A stretch of DNA of 10,656 nt from Candidatus Binatia bacterium (GTDB lineage Bacteria > Desulfobacterota_B > Binatia > UBA9968), in the NCBI GenBank assembly GCA_025922795.1, contig JAICHC010000044.1, forward strand, positions 1 through 10,656. Direction: 5' to 3'. Within the stretch, counting starts at the first letter, position 1, and the number at the start of each line of letters is the position of its first letter. This document shows positions 7,406 to 10,656 of this stretch, in pieces. Under the pieces are notes generated by a model. The model saw nothing but the letters and a program-made list of their open reading frames with translations. It was not told the origin of the DNA and did no database searches. A program made the position numbers and the translations under genes.

Positions 7406-8230
7406 CTACACAAATCGCACGGACACGGCGCCCAAGCCGTCGAAGCAGGCCCGGAAAACATCCCCGCTGGCGACATCGGAGGCCGCCGTCAGCGCTCCCG
7501 GCATGATGACTTCGCCAGCTTTGAGGCCTACGCCGAATTTCCCGATGGCGTTGGCGAGCCAGGCGACGGCGTTGGCCGGATGACCGAGCACGGCCGCGCC
7601 GGTGCCGGTCTGGACAACCTCGCCGTTTTTTTCCAGCGTCATGCCGATAAGCCTGAGATCGATCTGATCCACCCGCTTCGGAGTAACTCCGAGCACGACT
7701 CGGGCCGAGGAGGCGTTGTCGGCGATCGTGTCGCAAAGCTTGATTCTCCATCCCTCAATGCGGCTGTCGATGATCTCCAGTGCCGGAACCACGAACCGAG
7801 TTGCCGCTAGAACCTGAATCGCCGTCACGCCGGGACCCTTGAGATCCCGATCCATGATGAAGGCGATCTCCGGCTCGATCTTGGGCTGGATCAGCTCCCC
7901 GGCGGGAAACACCGCGCCTTCCTCAATGATCATGTTGTCAAAAATGTGACCGTAATCCGGCTGGTCCACATTGAGCATCTTTTGCATGGCTTTGCTCGTG
8001 AGCCCGATCTTTTTCCCGACGACGCTAGCTCCCGCGTTCTTTTTAAGCTCGACTGAAGCTAGTTGAATTCGATAAGCATCGTCAGCCCCGATCTCGGGAT
8101 AGCGTTCCGTGAGTGGCGGGAGCGTCTTCCGCTCGCGTTCCGCTCGATAGAGCTCATCGGCAGCTTGACGGACTGTCTGATCATTTAGCCCGGCCAATTG
8201 AAAGCTCCTTTTCCGTTCCTCGCCCATCAT
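7406..8230 (-). CDS. dmpE: 2-oxopent-4-enoate hydratase (2-keto-4-pentenoate hydratase)
   Basis: The enzyme adds water to 2-oxopent-4-enoate (2-hydroxypenta-2,4-dienoate) to give 4-hydroxy-2-oxovalerate, the aldolase substrate. Counting from the ATG at 8230 (274 residues), the visible motifs are VGKKIGLTS with K74, the metal-binding E119-P-E121 in KIEPEIAFIMDRD, the third carboxylate E152 in ALEIIDSRIEGW, DNASSA (171-176) and GHPANAVAWLAN (217-228). All fit MhpD, DmpE and BphH. The start is uncertain. ATG 8230 (or 8227) has a GAGG 9 bases upstream and overlaps the IclR gene by 50 bases. An in-frame TTG at 8197 has a better site, AAGGAG 7 bases upstream, and would give 263 residues, closer to the usual 260-270. 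Either way the gene overlaps the regulator's 3' end, so it is co-transcribed with it. 4-Oxalocrotonate decarboxylase is a related family, but the lower-pathway neighbours favour the hydratase. Confidence 0.93.
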   Translation of the reverse strand: MMGEERKRSFQLAGLNDQTVRQAADELYRAERERKTLPPLTERYPEIGADDAYRIQLASVELKKNAGASVVGKKIGLTSKAMQKMLNVDQPDYGHIFDNMIIEEGAVFPAGELIQPKIEPEIAFIMDRDLKGPGVTAIQVLAATRFVVPALEIIDSRIEGWRIKLCDTIADNASSARVVLGVTPKRVDQIDLRLIGMTLEKNGEVVQTGTGAAVLGHPANAVAWLANAIGKFGVGLKAGEVIMPGALTAASDVASGDVFRACFDGLGAVSVRFV

Positions 8231-9050
8231 GCCCGGGCGCCTCGAAGCACAACTCTTGGGAAATGGCGGCAGCGACCTTCATAACCACACTCCCGAGCGC
8301 CGGAATCTTCTCGCGCGTTAGACGGGCGGATGGACCCGCTACACTGATCGCCCCGACCATCTCGCCGGTATAGTCGCGAATCGGCGCGCCGACGCAGCGG
8401 AGCCCGACTTCGATCTCCTCGTTATCCACCGCATAACCGCGCTTCCGAGTCCGCTTGAGCTCCACGAGGAGTTCCTCGGCGCTCTTGACGGTGTTGGGCG
8501 TGTATTGTTGTATAGGATGGTTCTGAATAACCTGTCTTACTTCCGCTTCGTTGAGACAGGACAACATCGCTTTTCCCAGCGAGGTACAATAAGTCGGGAT
8601 GTGGCGCCCCACACGGGAGGGCATCCGTAAGGCGTGGCTTCCCTCTACTTTTTCCAAATACACAACCAGATCGTTATCCAGGATCGCCAGATGCACCGTC
8701 TCTCCCGTCTCCTCCATCAGAGCGCTTAGATAGGACCGGGCGATGTCGCGCAAATTGAGCCGCGCAACGGCCTGTTGTCCGAGTTTGAAGAACTTAATCG
8801 CCAAACGATACTTGGCGGTTTCCTGGTTTTGCTCGACCAAGCCGTTGTATTCCAACGCCATCAAGATTCGATGCGCGGTGCTTTTATGCAGACCGGTGGT
8901 GGCGCTCACTTCACCGACGCTCAGTTCCGGCTTGTTAAACGTGAAGCAATCCAGAACTTCGACCGCTCTATCGATGACTTGGATTCGATATGAATGGTTG
9001 AAGAGTTTCTGATGCGCGCGCAGAACATCAGGCTTTCCCGTTTGTCTCAT
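8181..9050 (-). CDS. IclR-family transcriptional regulator
   Basis: The protein has an N-terminal winged helix-turn-helix and a C-terminal effector domain. Counting from the ATG at 9050 (289 residues), the DNA-binding domain spans about 22-83, from YRIQVIDRAVEVLDCF through the recognition region GLHKSTAHRILMALEYNGL. The ligand domain (about 97-270) carries the hallmark GRHIPTYCTSLGKAML and EEIEVGLRCVGAPIRD, followed by GEMVGAISVAGPSARL. IclR proteins of catabolic operons bind a pathway substrate or intermediate and act as activator or repressor. The frame extends to a TTG at 9089 with an AAAGGA 10 bases upstream. I prefer the ATG because it gives a more usual length and leaves a TTGACA hexamer (9110-9115) and palindrome outside the gene, though this ATG lacks a clear ribosome site. 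As first gene of the unit, overlapping the hydratase gene, it probably controls its own operon and perhaps the divergent amidohydrolase. Confidence 0.92.
   Translation of the reverse strand: MRQTGKPDVLRAHQKLFNHSYRIQVIDRAVEVLDCFTFNKPELSVGEVSATTGLHKSTAHRILMALEYNGLVEQNQETAKYRLAIKFFKLGQQAVARLNLRDIARSYLSALMEETGETVHLAILDNDLVVYLEKVEGSHALRMPSRVGRHIPTYCTSLGKAMLSCLNEAEVRQVIQNHPIQQYTPNTVKSAEELLVELKRTRKRGYAVDNEEIEVGLRCVGAPIRDYTGEMVGAISVAGPSARLTREKIPALGSVVMKVAAAISQELCFEAPGHDGRGTEKELSIGRAK
8205..8210 (-). promoter_or_regulatory. Strong ribosome binding site for an alternative TTG start of the hydratase gene
   Basis: AAGGAG on the minus strand lies exactly 7 bases before the in-frame TTG at 8197, inside the end of the IclR gene. 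It is stronger than the site before the ATG at 8230 and may mark the real hydratase start. Confidence 0.45.
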
Positions 9051-9386
9051 AATGCGGGACACCGTCTTGTAATATCCTTGCCCCACCAAGTATTAAAAAT
9101 CCTTTTTCTTGTCAACAGTTGTGTTGAAATAGTTTGCATCCCAAATTGAGGGGCTCTCAGCCGTTACACGATCCATCGCTTTCATAATAATCAGATTGAC
9201 ACGATCTCGAGTGGCAGGAAGGAAGTTCTGTTTGCTTCACCGCTCAACTGCTGGTATCAACATTTCAACGGGCAAGCCGATCCACCTATCTGGTATGTTG
9301 GTGTTACTACAGCTCCCTCGTGCATCAAATCTCTTTCACAGTAAGAATTTTATTTACAACAAAAACTTTTATGGTGACTGCCGATT
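9051..9386. promoter_or_regulatory. Divergent intergenic control region between regulator and amidohydrolase genes
   Basis: This 336-base stretch separates two divergent genes, so it must hold promoters in both directions. It is AT-rich at both ends (around 9091-9110 and 9340-9370) and contains no convincing gene. Toward the IclR gene there is a perfect TTGACA hexamer (9115-9110 read on the minus strand) with only a weak -10-like ATACTT 16 bases further. Toward the amidohydrolase no good promoter pair was found: a TTGACA at 9196-9201 has no matching -10. The amidohydrolase ATG has only a weak GGTGA at 9373-9377. A further TCAACA half-site occurs at 9257-9262. Confidence 0.6.
9112..9127. promoter_or_regulatory. 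Perfect 6-4-6 palindrome, candidate IclR operator
   Basis: TCAACA, a 4-base spacer GTTG, then TGTTGA form a perfect inverted repeat. Its left arm overlaps the minus-strand TTGACA hexamer (9110-9115) upstream of the regulator gene. IclR-family dimers bind short palindromes of about this size near their own promoters. Position and symmetry therefore suggest the regulator's operator, with binding likely to block its own promoter. The palindrome is seen directly; which protein binds is inferred. Confidence 0.5.
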
Positions 9387-10403
9387 ATGAATGTCGACCT
9401 GCACTCTCATTTTTTCCCGCTGGACGCCTTTCTTAAGGCGGAGAAGTACTCGGGGAGCGCTCCCAAAATTATCCGAGACGCGGCCGGATGTGCCGTGGTC
9501 TCCCCTGCGGGAAGGCGCGGAAATCTACCGCAGGGTGCGTATGACGCGGGTGCCAGGATCAAAGACCTGGATACGATGAGGATAGATCTTCAGGCCATTT
9601 CTCCGTCTCCGATCCTGCTCTATTATTGGGACTCGCCGGATTCAGCCGCCTATTTCTCGCGCCTACAGAACGAGGCGATTCAAGAAGTCGTTGAGGCCCA
9701 TCCCCAGCGCTTTGCCGGTCTCGGGACCGTTCCCCTTCAGAGCGTCCGCGAGGCGATTGCGATTGCCGAGGAAGCTAAGAAGCTAGGGTTAACCGGTCTC
9801 GAAATCGGCACCAGCGTGGACGGCAAGCAGCTGGCTGATGCTGAATTCGAGTCGTTTTACGAAGCGGTTCAAGACCTCGATCTGCTTTTGTTCATTCACC
9901 CTATCGAGGGTGGAGATCAAGATAGGCGGGATCCTTTCGCTGGGATTCTAAACAATGTAGCGAGTTTTCCCTACCACACGACCATCGCCGTTGAGCGCAT
10001 GATCTTACAGGGGATCTTCGAAAGGTTTCCTAATCTCCGTGTCTGCTTGGCCCATGGAGGAGGTTTTCTCCCAAGCAATATCTGGCGTTTGGACCACGCC
10101 TATTTGCAGAGGAGCGAGCTCAGAAAGGCTCTCCCGAAGCGGCCGTCGGAATACTTGGAGCAGATGTACTTCGACTCGCTGGTGCTCTCCACGATGGCGT
10201 TGCAACACTTGGTTCAAGCGGTGGGGCCGGAGCGCGTCGTGATCGGGACGGACTATCCCATGGCCATGGGCGATAGGGAGCCCGTCGGTAAGATCGAAGC
10301 CCTTAGTCAAATGAACGAAGAAGAGCGGTCCTGTATCCTCGAAAAAAACGCACTCAGGGCTCTAAAACGATCGAATAGAATCGGTTCGACGAGTGGAGTA
10401 TGA
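9387..10403 (+). CDS. Amidohydrolase-2 family metalloenzyme, ACMS-decarboxylase-like
   Basis: The 338-residue protein is a TIM-barrel amidohydrolase closely resembling 2-amino-3-carboxymuconate-6-semialdehyde decarboxylase along its whole length. Metal-site residues are H6 and H8 (VDLHSHFFP), H171 (FIHPIEGG), H223 (CLAHGGGFLP) and D289 (IGTDYPM). Also family-like are RFAGLGTVPLQ (108-118) and MILQGIFERFPNLRVCLAHG (205-224). Relatives include ACMSD, gamma-resorcylate and 5-carboxyvanillate decarboxylases, and the LigY C-C hydrolase. As I recall ACMSD, its third histidine is followed by PWDM; here it is PIEG, so the substrate pocket differs. The gene is alone on the plus strand, divergent from the operon, and probably under the same regulator. 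In this pathway it could remove a carboxyl group before or after ring cleavage. The start overlaps the stop of a spurious upstream frame. Family firm, substrate unknown. Confidence 0.9.
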   Translation: MNVDLHSHFFPLDAFLKAEKYSGSAPKIIRDAAGCAVVSPAGRRGNLPQGAYDAGARIKDLDTMRIDLQAISPSPILLYYWDSPDSAAYFSRLQNEAIQEVVEAHPQRFAGLGTVPLQSVREAIAIAEEAKKLGLTGLEIGTSVDGKQLADAEFESFYEAVQDLDLLLFIHPIEGGDQDRRDPFAGILNNVASFPYHTTIAVERMILQGIFERFPNLRVCLAHGGGFLPSNIWRLDHAYLQRSELRKALPKRPSEYLEQMYFDSLVLSTMALQHLVQAVGPERVVIGTDYPMAMGDREPVGKIEALSQMNEEERSCILEKNALRALKRSNRIGSTSGV

Positions 10404-10451
10404 AGCGTTAGGTTTACTCAAGATCTCAGCGGCTGGCCGATGATCGTGCGT

Positions 10452-10489
10452 GCCGCGTTGTTGCTGCGCGCTCCTAAAAACAACGTGGC
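10452..10489. repeat. Inverted repeat able to form an 11-bp hairpin
   Basis: GCCGCGTTGTT (10452-10462) pairs with AACAACGTGGC (10479-10489): ten Watson-Crick pairs and one G-U, with a 16-base loop. It lies 48 bases after the amidohydrolase stop. It may protect the 3' end of that mRNA or help termination, but no U-run follows. Confidence 0.6.
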
Positions 10490-10535
10490 GGGTGGTTCGG
10501 ACATACGATCCTGTAATAGGTGAATGCGCGCAGCA
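10462..10535. repeat. Second inverted repeat using the loop of the first hairpin
   Basis: TGCTGCGCGC (10462-10471) is the exact reverse complement of GCGCGCAGCA (10526-10535). The left arm lies almost wholly in the loop of the 10452-10489 hairpin. The two pairings could coexist as a pseudoknot, or the longer-range pairing could stand alone. Confidence 0.5.
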
Positions 10536-10555
10536 GGGTAGAGCGTCAACCAGTT

Positions 10556-10656
10556 CTAACTTTCAATGCCGGGGAGTTTACGGTTCTCGGCCAAGACTTT
10601 GACGTCGTAGTTCCTGGAACGACCTAGGTTAGATGCTACTGGCCGTGTGATTGCCC
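10556..10656 (-). CDS. Possible 3' end of an unidentified gene entering from the right edge
   Basis: One minus-strand frame is open from the right edge to a TAG at 10558-10556. It gives about 32 residues, ending NYDVKVLAENRKLPGIES. The composition (charged residues mixed with V, L and I) looks protein-like, and the other frames I checked are interrupted. No family is recognised. An open frame of about 100 bases can arise by chance, so this is only a possibility. If real, it would converge on the amidohydrolase gene, with the inverted repeats lying between the two stops. Confidence 0.3.
   Translation of the reverse strand, partial: AITRPVASNLGRSRNYDVKVLAENRKLPGIES

Larger units (their letters stand above)
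10404..10555. other. Non-coding stretch after the amidohydrolase gene with no convincing gene
   Basis: No supported gene lies between the amidohydrolase stop at 10403 and the stop of a possible minus-strand frame at 10558. The stretch holds two overlapping inverted repeats, described separately. No U-run follows either hairpin on either strand, so a standard intrinsic terminator is not shown. Confidence 0.5.

Noticed and set aside
9196..9201. Perfect plus-strand TTGACA as a -35 for the amidohydrolase
   Set aside because: No -10-like hexamer occurs 16-18 bases downstream (the sequence there is GGAAGGAAG-like), so it is not supported as a promoter.
9196..9390. A 64-residue plus-strand frame ending in an ATGA overlap with the amidohydrolase start
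   Set aside because: It starts with TTG, has no ribosome site, resembles no protein, and lies in the divergent control region. The overlap looks accidental.

Overview
The window reads as a catabolic island for an aromatic compound from a GC-rich bacterium, probably an uncultured soil, sediment or rhizosphere organism of proteobacterial or similar type. No marker gene is present, so the taxon cannot be fixed. Nine genes lie head to tail on the minus strand and look like one transcription unit. One gene faces the other way. There are no tRNA or rRNA genes, no CRISPR array and no insertion sequence.

In transcription order the minus-strand genes are: an IclR-type regulator (8181-9050); 2-oxopent-4-enoate hydratase (7406-8230); acylating acetaldehyde dehydrogenase (6473-7393); 4-hydroxy-2-oxovalerate aldolase (5430-6476); an alpha/beta hydrolase of the meta-cleavage-product hydrolase type (4468-5337); a two-domain cupin protein (3301-4416); a TAXI/NMT1-like binding-protein-fold protein with no signal peptide (2256-3218); a Rieske non-heme iron oxygenase alpha subunit (970-2148); and a secreted ABC-type solute-binding protein cut by the left edge (1-915). 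A 336-base non-coding region (9051-9386) then holds a perfect palindrome over a TTGACA hexamer. Beyond it, on the plus strand, lies an amidohydrolase closely resembling ACMS decarboxylase (9387-10403). The right end (10404-10656) carries two overlapping inverted repeats and possibly the 3' end of another minus-strand gene.

Hydratase, aldolase and acetaldehyde dehydrogenase form the standard lower meta-cleavage route: 2-oxopent-4-enoate to 4-hydroxy-2-oxovalerate to pyruvate plus acetaldehyde, then acetyl-CoA. The upstream set is less usual. A Rieske oxygenase and a C-C hydrolase are present, but no recognisable extradiol dioxygenase of the VOC or LigB type, and no ferredoxin or reductase for the oxygenase. 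The bicupin is the best candidate for ring cleavage. The ACMSD-like enzyme is a candidate decarboxylase, or a LigY-like C-C hydrolase. My working model is oxygenation or demethylation of an aromatic acid, ring opening by the cupin enzyme, loss of a carboxyl group, hydrolysis to 2-oxopent-4-enoate, then the lower route. The starting substrate cannot be read from the sequence.
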